A DNA stretch of 64,000 nt from Hymenopus coronatus (taxonomy: Eukaryota; Arthropoda; Insecta; Mantodea; Hymenopodidae): positions 12,062,501-12,126,500 of the forward strand of contig CM060880.1 of NCBI GenBank assembly GCA_030762935.1, given 5' to 3'. The position numbers and the translations under genes are program-made. The notes beneath the pieces are model-generated. The model saw only the letters and a program-made list of their open reading frames with translations, ran no database searches and had not been told where the DNA came from. Position 1 is the stretch's first letter, and each line of letters opens with the position of its first letter. Below, one piece after another: positions 11,001 through 22,500 of the stretch.

Positions 11001-11934
11001 GTATTTGTAATGTAAATGCAAGAATTACGTTTGTTTGAATACTACAAAATATACATGATTTTTTAAGATATTGATGGGTTGAGGATGTAATGTGAATTAA
11101 GCACAACAGATTGTTTAATTAATTTTTTTGAAGTTCAGATCTCAACTAAAGCCCAAAAGCATAACATTTATGCTAGTATTAACAGCATAGCAAAAACAGC
11201 TATGAAAATACATTAAATATGGAGTGAACATCAGATTTGGAAATATGGCAATTCAGAAGAGAGGAGAAATTTTCTCACATGTCATAATATCTTTTGGGCA
11301 ATGAATAATTTGTTTATTAACATATTTTGACAGAAAGAATAAGTAAAAATTATGGCCGGATTTTGCATTAGACATAGATTTACTTTGGAAGGAAGAAAAT
11401 TAGAATTGAAGTGGGAAAAAAATATGTAAAAATGTTGATTATATAAAATATAGATTTAATTATGGTACAAAAATGTTGAGAAAACAATAAATATTACCTT
11501 TTACAATATTTGGTACTCAAATATTACTAAATTATAATAGGCTTGACTGTTACAAGTTTCATTCAATTTGAAATTGATGATTCCCTGCAGAAGTTAGGGG
11601 TAATAAGGAAGGTGCACTGAAGCGATAATGGCAAATACAAGTGATGGTACAACAGTAAACAATACACTCTAAACTGTCAATAAATGGTTGAACTTCCTTC
11701 ATTTTAATGCACAGAGATTACCTAAGCTAATACAAATTTGTGCCTACCTAATTTATAGGCCTACTATGTTTCATCACCACTAACTACCACAATAATGATG
11801 ATGATGATGATGATGATGATGATAGTAATTTTTTCAGATATGAATATCAACTACATTCTAAAGCAAAAGGCTCAAAGCCATATGTGTTTGCAATATTTCA
11901 TGTGCATAGCTGAAAAGCAATAAATTTATATATC

Positions 11935-11982
<48 letters not shown>

Positions 11983-11990
11983 CATTTTTC
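11001..11990. other. Unassigned AT-rich sequence with two microsatellites
   Basis: No gene recognised. It contains a (GAT)n tract near 11792-11823 and a (TA)n tract of about 40 bases near 11938-11979. Confidence 0.5.
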
Positions 11991-12285
11991 TTTCTCTGGT
12001 TACCCTCCTCACATGTGGGACTTGCATCCCCCAGGACTTACAAGTCAGTTGATCAGCCGATGCCTTGTATGGAAATGAAGTACAGAAATTGATGACAGGA
12101 AAGATGATTACGAAGTAATTGGTGGAATGAATGGTGGGGGAAACTGGAGAACCTGGAAAAAAACCACCCAGATCCCACCTCACCCACAACAAATACCGCA
12201 TAGTTCCCTGGGATCGAACCCGGGCCACTTAGGTTAGAGGTGAGCAATCTAACCACTTGGCCCAGGTGCCATGCCAGTCTCCCAT
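11991..12285 (-). repeat. SINE family B-related, diverged copy
   Basis: On the minus strand the head has box A (CCAAGTGGTTAGATTGC) and box B (CCCGGGTTCGATCCC). The body contains the GGTGGAATGAATGGTGGGGG block related to the 590-823 copy. Its 3' part differs (CAGTTGATCAGCCGATGCC), suggesting a subfamily shared with 23700-24050. Confidence 0.75.
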
Positions 12286-14824
12286 GGCTGTACTTGCTGA
12301 AGTGCCTAGCCTTGGTGCTCTGTGGCCTCAGCCGTGGGTGTTTATAAATGTTTATCTGTATTTGTAAGCATAAAATGGCAAACAAATAACAAAACAACAG
12401 CAACATTGGGAAAGTAGAGAATAAGAAAGAAAAAAATAGTAAAAAAAAAAGTATTTCTCATATATGCTTTTTGTCTAAAAATATGTATTGGCACAAGCTT
12501 AAGCCTATTTTGCCTAAACCAAAATAATAACAATATAAGCATTTCAGACCATCTATGGAAGAAAGCTTGTAGCATTATTCATTTTTGTGAACAAAGTAAA
12601 ATCAATGATGTTCCTCCCAATAATGACAGTTAAAATCCATTTAGAGATGAAAAATTTTGATATTTGGTTTACACATTTATCCTTAATATTTTTAAAAATA
12701 AAGTTCCTAGAGGGAAGATTTTTAAATTTGTTTGTTGTAAGCAATATGCTGATAACAATAAAATTTAATTTGGTATTTCATGCTCTCTAATGATTAACCT
12801 GCTCAATATTTTAAGTTATAAACAGCATTCGACCTTCAGAAAAAATTAGGTAAACAAGGAAAATATAACTATGTCCCAACATAATTCAATTCTCAGTAGT
12901 CTAAATATGAATGATTACATTTTCATGTTTTCCTACCATGAACAAGTGACAATTCTAAAGAAACACAATGCGCAGTATAAACAGGTACTTTGGGGGGGAG
13001 GGCAAGTATTAATGTCCCTTCATGTCTTCAGAAATAGTAAATAAACGAGTAGAATGATGCTCAACTGTGCCTGGATCCTACAGAAACGAAAGTCACCTGA
13101 CATTTCCTTTGTGGGGCAAGCAAAAGCTCAGAAAGAAAGCTTTGTCCAGTGTGACAGCCTTCAAATTACATGTCATGCATTTTTGAGGGGAGAAACATTT
13201 AGCTCTTCTAGTAAGCATGTTTAAAAATACGCTGTAATTTAATTTCTGTGAAGGTTAGCAAATAAGAAGATACGGTTTATATAGTGCATGTAAATTAATG
13301 TTCTGTTTACAGCAAATGCTATTTCTTGAACAGCTTTTTTTTCCTGCCATCGCCAAACTTCCTTTGCATTACGTTTTCATTTATAAAAGCATGAAGGGGG
13401 CAGCAGCCTTTCTATTATTATTATTTTTTTTTTCCAATTAGATTTTACTACAGGAACTGATCGTTTACTAACTTACCGTCTTTTGTTTCTTGATATCCTT
13501 GTCTTCTGGCATATTAAATGCGTACCCTGAGTACTATGAATTACAGATTATGGCTGCTTTAATTACACACGAAGTCCTCGATTTCCTAGCTTGTTTACTG
13601 CAAGAGACCTATGTTCCAACACTTTATCAGCATTAATAATCACGCCTTCCATTCGCCGTCTCCACGTGTCATTTACACAATCAGCTGTGTGGGTGCAGGA
13701 GACATGTCAATCGAAAGTTTAAATTCTTGAACTATTTGTGATTGTGAAGCCAAAATACTTCTCTTGGTTGCTTTTATATTAGTAAATATTAACCGCGGCT
13801 AAGGGAAATTGGTTCACGTTTAATCCTAAATATTTTCTCTTTTTAAATTACAACTTTTATAGCCAAAACTGCGCCTTGGAACTACTGTATTTTCATCTAT
13901 TATTATGTTGCTTTTAATATATTGAAATTATGAACGTTAACCTACAAAAATGTGTTTGTTAATAATTTAGGATTGTTATTTTCTATCTCAAGAACATCAC
14001 ACCGATATGCACTCTATTGCAAGTTATATGAACTGTGGAAAAACAAAAGCTGGCGAACACAGATATAGAGAGAATAGATAGGATGTCCTATTTTTATGCA
14101 TTGTGATTGGTGAAACACGTTTTCACCTCAGGACGGAAATGCTAGCGTTTGTGTCCAGTCGCCATCTTATGGGACTACACGCCAACATTACTGTCAAATT
14201 AATTGTTTTTCCAAGTTTTGAAGTACAAAACAAAGGACGATGGAAGGAGAGAGCTCTCTAATTGAAGGAATATTTAATAAAATCACATTTTTCGGCCTGT
14301 TAGAAGTTATAATTGATAAATTGGTATTATTGCAGTAAATATCCCGACAAGGTCATAACTTAATTTTGTTCTAATTTCTTGGTCTAAAACTGCAGTAGGG
14401 CAAAATATAGATTTTGAGCAAACATTGTTTATCTCATGCCTATTGCCATTAATTCAGCTACATGAACTTGTAAAGTTAGTCAACTCTATTTAGTGCATTA
14501 ACGATCCTGAATATATGTATGAGGAGTCATATTTAGGATGCATGTACGCGCGCGCTCACGCACGCGCACACGTTTCGGAAAGGCTTGGAAATAATTTTAA
14601 GCGCACACCAAAAAGGGTAAAAAGTATTAGAGATATCCCAAAGTTTATGATTAGAGACAGGCAATATATAACATTGGCAAAATTTCATATTCTGACAAAA
14701 TTTTCTTCATACTTTGCCTTTCTTTAATTTTGACTCACTATGAACTACATGTATTGTATTCGAGTCTGAGGAACGCACCCCCTATTCTCACGGTTCTAGT
14801 ATCATAAGCATATAAGTTGATGGT
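12286..14824. other. Unassigned, mostly unique AT-rich sequence
   Basis: I see no supported coding exon or repeat in this 2.5-kb stretch. A YY1-like motif (GCCATCTTATGG) sits near 14161-14172 in a slightly GC-richer patch. A run of alternating CG/CA lies near 14540-14570. Confidence 0.4.
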
Positions 14825-15900
14825 AAAAATCTGATGTGTTCCAGTCACATGACTTTCTTTAGCTGTTCCACATATAAGCTATTCTTAGAACAAAATATTT
14901 TTTTTTTATCTACATCATGCTAATTGAGATAAACATTATCAGAATTGGACTTATTACTTGCTTCATTGTAAGTAGGAGGGAAATAAGGGAATATACTAGG
15001 CAAAACTTTTAAACCTTTTAACAACTGGTCGCTGTGTAAAACGATAAAAGATTGGTTCGCTTTGCATGGCCAGCAGCAAAACAAGACAGACAAAACGAAA
15101 GGTGGCTTGCTGTTTGAGAAGAGTTAGCGTAGCTTAAAATTGAAACCAATAACAAGGAATATCTCAAAAACAATCAACTCTACAGGAAAAACATGTATGA
15201 TATAAATTATGTGTTTTAATAAGATCTACATTTTTTGTGCAGTAAGTTTTTGTCTATCTCTTGTGGTTTATCAATTCTGTAAAATTCAGCGAAATTTATC
15301 CATAATGAAGAGGTCTTCAGAGATTATTCCCAGAAAATTCAAGAGATATAATTCATTTGTGATGTAAATATCTTTAATATATATTAATCAAAATTGTTCA
15401 ACATTTTTGAGAAAAACAAAATTTTAAAAACATTTTCTTGTAAAGGGTAGTTTGGGAGCGGACAAGGGGATTTTCTTGAAAATCTTTGTGTCGCATCCTT
15501 GGAAAATACTAAACTTAAATACCCAGTTTAGTATTTAACGCTCTTTTCATTTTTGAATTTTGGTGTCCACAGTCACACATGGGCCTTTTCTAAAAATCTG
15601 ACTTTCTCTGTTTTGCAAACAGACTTCTTAAAAAAGTTATTCTTTCATGCTAATCAAGATAAGCATTAGTACAATGTGCCTACTTATTACTTAGTTCTTT
15701 GTGAGGAGAAAGGAACTAAATGAATGCACAATGCTAAAGCGATATTCAAATGTTTTTAAACCTATCATTATGCGATTGTCATTGAAATTGGCTTCTTTGC
15801 CTGGCCAGGAGTAGAACAAAAAAAAAACAAAAAAAACAAAAACAAAAAAAAAAAAACAACAAACAAACAGACTTCCTATCCAAAAAAGTATAATGCGAAT
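14825..15900 (+). repeat. R repeat, near-complete forward copy plus a second 5' fragment
   Basis: It begins with AAAAATCTGATGTGTTCCAG, passes through ATGCTAATTGAGATAAACAT, GTAGTTTGGGAGCGG and CGCATCCTTGGAAAATAC, and ends near 15600. A second forward 5' fragment (CTGACTTTCTCTGTTTTGCA) follows to about 15900 and contains a degenerate poly-A/C tract. Confidence 0.8.
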
Positions 15901-18639
15901 GTAACAAAGGGGCTTATATGTAGTTACGGATTTGGAATACTTGGGGTCTCGAAAGCTCGTTTTCATTGTCACCCCACCACATTACAATAATGTTTGCACC
16001 ATTTACGTGAAGTCTCTTACTCTTCTAGACACATTTTCGTAGGTTCTAGCGCCTTATAGGTGTGTATTAACTCTTCTCTCGGGGATTTGCTGCCTCCTTG
16101 GTATCCTTCTATCCCACGATTCTCGGCGCAGGTTCCAACTTGCATACTGCCCAGAGGTCCGTGACATGAAGATCCTCCTCGTGCAGCAACAGTTGTGGAG
16201 CCGTTCCATAGCGATGAGATGCATGTAGTTCTAGGTAGCTCATTTGGTTAGGTGCTGGCTTTCTAATCTCAGGACGCGGATTTAAATCCGGCCCAGACCG
16301 ATGTGCTTAAATATGCGGCAGTCCCATATCAATATATAGTATGTAAAAACCACTTTTGCGGCACGAAATTCTGGCATACCAAATACGCCGATCTGATCCA
16401 GGCTATTGACGGTATCGTTAACAAACAACATATTACTTTCTTTGTTAAAACCAACTGAAAACTGAAATGCCACAGCGAGGTTATAAGAGTAAAACGTATC
16501 CTCTTTGTAAGGCGTTAATATAACATTTCCAATATCATAATAAAGTATTTATTATTAATGCATGAACAGCCGAAGGACCAATTTTTCTCGAGAACTAGCC
16601 AGGATCAACAGAGGAACCCAGTGTTACCGCTGTTTTGGGCCCGGCATAGTCAACCACAAGTCCCCCGAATCCATCTGGCTCTATTGAGACCATGTAGACT
16701 ACAGTGATTAACACCGGCGGCTATTTTAATGGTCAGAGAATGAAATCCAGCCTGTCGGTAAATAGCTTCAGTTGGAGAGTAACTTCACTGAGATAACCTC
16801 GAGACCAGGAGTGGATGCTATAGGTTTGCTCAGGAATAGTCTTCTAACCTTAGATGGTAGGCTGAAGCCGACGATTTTGGGTGACGGATTTTATTAATCA
16901 TAGTTCCTCTGCGCTCAAGAACACGCTTTCCTGTTGTACAATTTGATATGAAAACCCCGAATCATTTTAATACAAAGAAAACAAATTGATAGTCTCTGTG
17001 ATTCCGTATAAAACGCCACTCGATGTTAAGAGAGAAAAACATTAATCGAAGCAGAGAATGATAATCAACCCACGAAGAGCTCTGTTTGTCAACAAAAACA
17101 ACAACAGATCCTAAAGTAGGAGCGGTGTGGAACTTCATCGAATTTGGATGACCACTCATTTCCCCCTGATAGAGAAAGCACACTTGTTTAACATGTAGCG
17201 ATGTTATCACACATTAGATTAGTAATGGCTGGCATCCAGCTAATACATCGGTCTGATGGCATTTCATCAACACTGCTCGTGGTCACCATAGTTAATTGGG
17301 TCGTCGCACAAAATGCAGCGTTTTCCTGTTGAACTATTCTCATTTGTAATGTAGGAGGATTCTTCTTTCTTTCATTGCAGAATCAGCAATGACACTTAAT
17401 ATTTAGGGTTTAAACTCGAGTCTTTAATGAATGTCTTTCCAATGCTTAAAATAGTCAGATTTCAGGATACAATACAAATAATTTTCGCAAATTAGGTGCC
17501 TTTTAATCATCATGTGTATATTATTTGAATCAGAGAGCCCTATACTATTCCATACCCTTTTTCTGCTGAGAAGGGAAAACATGGCTTACATGCGAATACA
17601 CTAGAATGACTTCTATCGCATTTTAATATCAGTTAATCCTTGGGAGCTGCAGCCAGTGGTGACCAGCCTTAAGGGGCCCAGGTGCACATGTTCTCCCTGC
17701 AAACATTTCAGAAAATAATTTCTCCTTTATTCCAAAACTCTACTCGTCTATATAAAATACTATTCAAACCAATACAGGAAATTTTGGTGGCTAACGATAC
17801 GACACCATCTAGCCTGACGATCTGGACTACACACATCAGCTGATTTAATGAAATGGAAATGATGTAATGCACGTCGTGATTTCTATTAAAAGGAAAATAA
17901 ATACGCCAATTTGAGCATTTTCTTTTTAATGCAGGTCGCAAACAAGGACGTACACTTTTATTTTTCAAGTGCGAATTAAGTTAAACCTTACAGGCAATAC
18001 AATATATAATTTTCAGACAAACATTGCAAGAAAATTCAATCACCGAAATAAGTTTTGAGTACTTAAAATAAAAGATTTTAATCCTCAGATTTCTGTGGCA
18101 ACCTGAAGATAGATTAACATTTTCTCTTTCAGGAAAGAAAAATAAGAACTGTTTTAATACACAAGTATAGGTAACATAAAGCCACATTAAAATTAACAAT
18201 GTTCCACTATTTTATGTATGGTGAGAGCTGAGAAATAATATTTTGTGACAAACATTTTCTGAAAATTATATTTTTTTATTAATGAGGACATGTACACATC
18301 ATTTTAGAGTTCTTTAATATGTTTTAAAATACACCTTATTTCTCCGTAACTTCAATGAAACGTAACCTCGTGGGGAGGTACTAGTCATACCTATACTTTA
18401 AAACAGTGCTTAACCGTGTTTATTTTGAAGACATCGAAACAAAACGACGGCATTGTTTTGCCAGTTTTAGTTCTAGCAATGAAATACCACACACACCTTT
18501 CCATCCCTTACGGTCATTATTGTAAAAAATTATAAAAAGTAAACCTGAACACCTATTTCGCATTATTCTCTACTTGCTTCCGTGCTAGAAGTGGTATTGC
18601 TCTATATTCTCTGCTGCGAGAGCAGTATTATGTTGGCAA
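15901..18639. other. Unassigned sequence upstream of LACTB
   Basis: No supported gene. A GC-richer block at 16560-16880 resembles transposon-derived sequence, but no protein match could be read. The remainder is AT-rich. Confidence 0.4.
16205..16330 (+). repeat. tRNA-like SINE head
   Basis: A box A-like stretch (TAGCTCATTTGGTTAGGTGC) and a box B-like stretch (GGATTTAAATCC) are spaced as in a tRNA, followed by a non-tRNA body. Box B is altered, so it is not a functional tRNA gene. Confidence 0.55.
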
Positions 18640-18647
18640 CGGCGGCC

Positions 18648-18884
18648 TTTTTTTTTTTTAGTGTAATGTCCTTTAACCTGGTTTGGTCATATCGGACGAT
18701 GAATGCAATTGATGATATGATGCTCAAATGATCTCGGGGTCCATGGAGCTTAAAGTTACTCGACATTCGTCTTCTCAGGATAAGGGAAAACCCCGAAAAA
18801 AACCTTACCCGGGTAACTCACCCTAAGCGAGATTCCAACTCACGACGTGAGGCAGACATGCTCCCACCACGCTACCCAGGCGGG
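18648..18884 (-). repeat. SINE family A, full length, just upstream of LACTB
   Basis: Reversed A-tail (T-run) at 18648-18660, body motifs identical in type to the 4996-5246 copy, and a reversed tRNA head ending CACCACGCTACCCAGGCGG. The 8-bp duplication CGGCGGCC flanks it at 18640-18647 and 18885-18892. It is young enough to keep an exact duplication. Confidence 0.9.
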
Positions 18885-19177
18885 CGGCGGCCATATTGCT
18901 AGCAGACGATCACATAGAAATATTGTCAACATGTAAACAATGTGTATATTGGCAATCACAGCAATAAACGTTATCGTACAAAGATGATTCAAAGATAAGA
19001 CCCCCACCTACTACACTATGGAAACTGCGCCACGGAGAGTATACAAACGCTAGGTTTAAGAAATGGGTTTTAACTCACCAATTAAACTGTATATAAATAA
19101 GATGGGCAGCAAATTTCTATGTACATATTTTGTTTTATAGTTATTTGGCACCGTAATATTTGACATATTCTGGCAAA
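18885..19177 (+). promoter_or_regulatory. Candidate LACTB promoter and 5' UTR
   Basis: This 290-bp stretch between the SINE and the first coding ATG contains GGCGGCCATATTG at 18886-18898 and a GC-richer patch (ACTGCGCCACGGAGAG) near 19024-19039. TTTTATAG|TTATTTGG at about 19133-19148 looks like a splice acceptor, so a non-coding first exon may lie further upstream. The transcription start is not determinable from the sequence. Confidence 0.35.
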
Positions 19178-19502
19178 ATGATAAAAAACATAGGCATTTT
19201 AGCAGCAGCTGGGAGCACCACAGCTTTAATAACTTATGGAGTCAAGCAAAATTGGTTGCAAAATATGTTCTGTGAACCACAAGAGGCAGAGAAACTGGAA
19301 AAAACGGTGGATAAAAGTACTTGGAGCAAATGGAACAATCTGGAACAAATACCAGATATTGAAAAGTATAATACTAAAGCTGTCCCTCACAAAGATGCAA
19401 TTGCTAAAGCAAGAGAACTTGCTTTGCGTTTTAAAGAAGAAGTGGGTGCCCCAGGTTTGGTTGTAGGAGTCAGCATTGATGGGAAGAAAGTTTGGACAGA
19501 AG
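19178..19502 (+). CDS. LACTB: LACTB coding exon 1
   Basis: Encodes residues 1-108 plus the first base of codon 109. It holds the N-terminal hydrophobic segment (IGILAAAGSTTALITYG) and the start of the hydrolase fold, with the conserved EVGAPGLVVGVSIDGKKVW stretch. The donor is GAAG|GTGAGG at 19503. An apparent read-through to 19588 is intronic. Confidence 0.92.
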
Positions 19503-22500
19503 GTGAGGCTTTGGGATTTATAAGTATCAAATGGATGCTTTTAGTACCATTGCAATTCATGAATACCTATTCAGACAGTGGTAATTAAGGAAGGCTTTGA
19601 CTACATCCCCTATAATTTGCTTTAAATGGAATTAATAAACAAGGTTTAAATAGAACTAGATGTTTCTGAGGTAGAGGATAACAGGAAGTATTGCACTGAC
19701 CTTGACAATTTAGTTCATCCTGGAAGTGGATGTTTAAACCTTCCCTTAATGATGGTGTTACTGTTGGAGTTAACAATTTTCAAGCTATTCCTTGTTATTG
19801 GTATAAAGTATTCAATACTTACACTTTTCTCAAACTGCAAATCATCACAGAGCAACCACCTCCCAAAAGATTTGAGTATTTCTTTACCCAAGTGTATTCA
19901 CTTATTCCCACTGTACTTAAAAGACTACGCAGTGGTTAAAGAGTACCTAATAGGACTATTTTGTTAATGTTTATCTCAATTAGTGTGAAGCAGATAGAAG
20001 AATAAGCTAATGTAAAAATAGTTTGTTTCAGGATAGTAGAGAAAGTCATGTGAATGGAAGCATCAGATTTTTTTTTTGTGGTAAGATTTTCTTTATCCCT
20101 TACAGTTTACCAATTATACAAAAGACATTAAAAATTAAGAGGTTTTCACAGTTTATTCCCAAATTCAACGTATACGTTAAATTTGTCATATAAATATCTT
20201 AAACATTTGTGTTTAATCAAAATCGTTGGAGCCATTTTTGAGAAAATAAAAAATAACAGAAACCTTAACCATTTAAAGGGTAATTAAGAGGTGGAGGAGT
20301 TTTGTTGAAAATCTTTTGTGTCACATCCTTGAAAGATGCTGAACTTAAATAGCAAGTTTGATATTTAACCATATACACATACTTTGTTGTATAAATCATT
20401 TGGGGGGGGGGGATTCAGGAGCTTCAAAATGTGTATTTCCAGTGAAATAAGTATCACATTTTTGTGTGGAATGAAATACTTTCTCTATTTACTGTATGTC
20501 GGTAGTAGAGAAAATAATTATATGTCCCATTTAATGTAAAAGAGTTGGTTCATAGTTGGTAAAACTGGAAGCTACATAATGTTGACATCATAGTGTAATT
20601 TCTATAATTTAGTTAACAATACATACCAATTTTTAAGTCATTGGAAGTCATCATTAAAAGGTTCACAAGGTCATTTGTCTAATTCTGTGCAATTAATATG
20701 AAATATGGTTGTAGGAATTGGAATAGCAGACGTGGAGAACAGAGTGCCATGCCACTCGGAGACTGTTATGAGAATTGCCAGCATCAGCAAAAGTATGACC
20801 ATGGCAGTAGTGGCCAAACTTTGGCAAGAAGGCAAGCTGGACTTGGATAAGCCTGTGCAACATTATGTGCCAACATTTCCTGAGAAACAGTACAATGGTG
20901 AAAAGGTATGCCATGTCTGAGAATATTGAAACATAAAAAATAAAATTGCACTGAGAATATTACACTTATTCTTAACAGTTCGATGTGTCAAATTACATTT
21001 CTGTATTTTGACTGTTTTGTCAAAGTTTGGTATGCTGTTTGAAAGGATTGTTCTAAATATGACCTCTAAATTGATATCAATTAAATATGAACACTATTTT
21101 GTTTTTGTTCAAGTTCATGACAGAAAATGTTTGTTCACAAATATATGTGCTCCCAACTTACAAAATAACTGGCAAGTAGTATCCAACAAATTTTACGTAC
21201 TTTTCGTTTTTGAGTTATGTTTTCAGACAGACTTACACAGACGTTTTCCTAAAAATGTTTTCTTTTTGGATACAGGGGACCCTAAAATGTGTAGTTCTAC
21301 TGAAATCTCAGTATCAAATTTTTAACTGGAGTGCAACACCTTTTCTACCTGTGTACTATGTACTATGCAGAAAAAGTTAAAGTGTTTCAGTAAGATTGCA
21401 CTTCACTTGTTTTTTGAGCAGCTCTTATGTAATAAGGTTATGTCCTTACCTTCTCAATATCATTTGCAGGTGACAATTACAACAAGACACCTGGTGAGTC
21501 ATCTTGCAGGAATCCGACATTACAAGAAACCAGCTGAATCAAATGATAGCAATAATTCCAGCACAAAAGACCAAAATCAGGTAATATGTTATTCCTATCC
21601 TGTATGAGGTAATTGTTTCATCCTTTGCATCTAGGTGCTGCATAATTTCACTGAATCATACCAACCTTAGGAAGGAAGAAATCACTATGATCACAAAATG
21701 GGAAAAGGGAATGGAAATAACATATATCCAGAAGTATAATTTCAAATTTGAATGGAAATTATCAATCTGTTATAAACAGTGATGGATAAAATAATTCCTT
21801 TTTACTCATTTGCATTTCAATCTTAATTACTATTTGTTCAGATTTAAAATCATGTTCTGATCTCCAAAAGTCAACAAAATTTGATATGAACATTATTGGA
21901 TTGTTTTTTTTTTTGTTGTTGTAGTGTTTAACGCCCAATTTTACTACTTGTGGAACTGCAGGTGATGACACTGGTGATACATGGAATGAAGATGGAGCAT
22001 TGGTGGAATGCAATGGCGGGGGAACCTGGAGAAAACCCGCTCCTGCGCCGCTTTGTCTACCACAGATCTCACATGCTGTCACTTGGGATCAAACCCAGGC
22101 TGTCTAGGTGGGAGGCGAGTGGTCTAACCACTCGGCCACGGCGTGGCCCGTATTGAATTGTGAAAACATAAAATTTGTCTAACACACTGCAACCTATAAC
22201 TTTATAATAGAACTTTGTATTATTAGGAAATATTCAGATTTTTAGGTTAATTTAATATTGCAGAATTATGTGAGGCTATTCATTAATTATTGCTTCCGGT
22301 CTTACTTATGTGGCACACTTGTTGATAAAAACTTAATATATTTGTTAAATAGACGTATTACAAAACATTCAGTTTTAACACATTGAAGCCTGGGCCAAGA
22401 GAAATGTTCATGCAGCCACACTAGAGCATAACTCAGACAGGTATTTCTAATGCTTTTAATGCAATTCTGCAACAAACTCTGTCTTGGTCTATGCAGCAAA

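Noticed and set aside
10683..11106. Long poly-Lys/Glu and poly-Phe/Leu open frames
   Set aside because: They are translations of the (A)n(GAA)n tract.
19503..19588. Extension of LACTB exon 1 to the stop at 19588
   Set aside because: A good donor at 19503 joins in phase to exon 2, whose protein continues the conserved LACTB sequence; the extension matches nothing.
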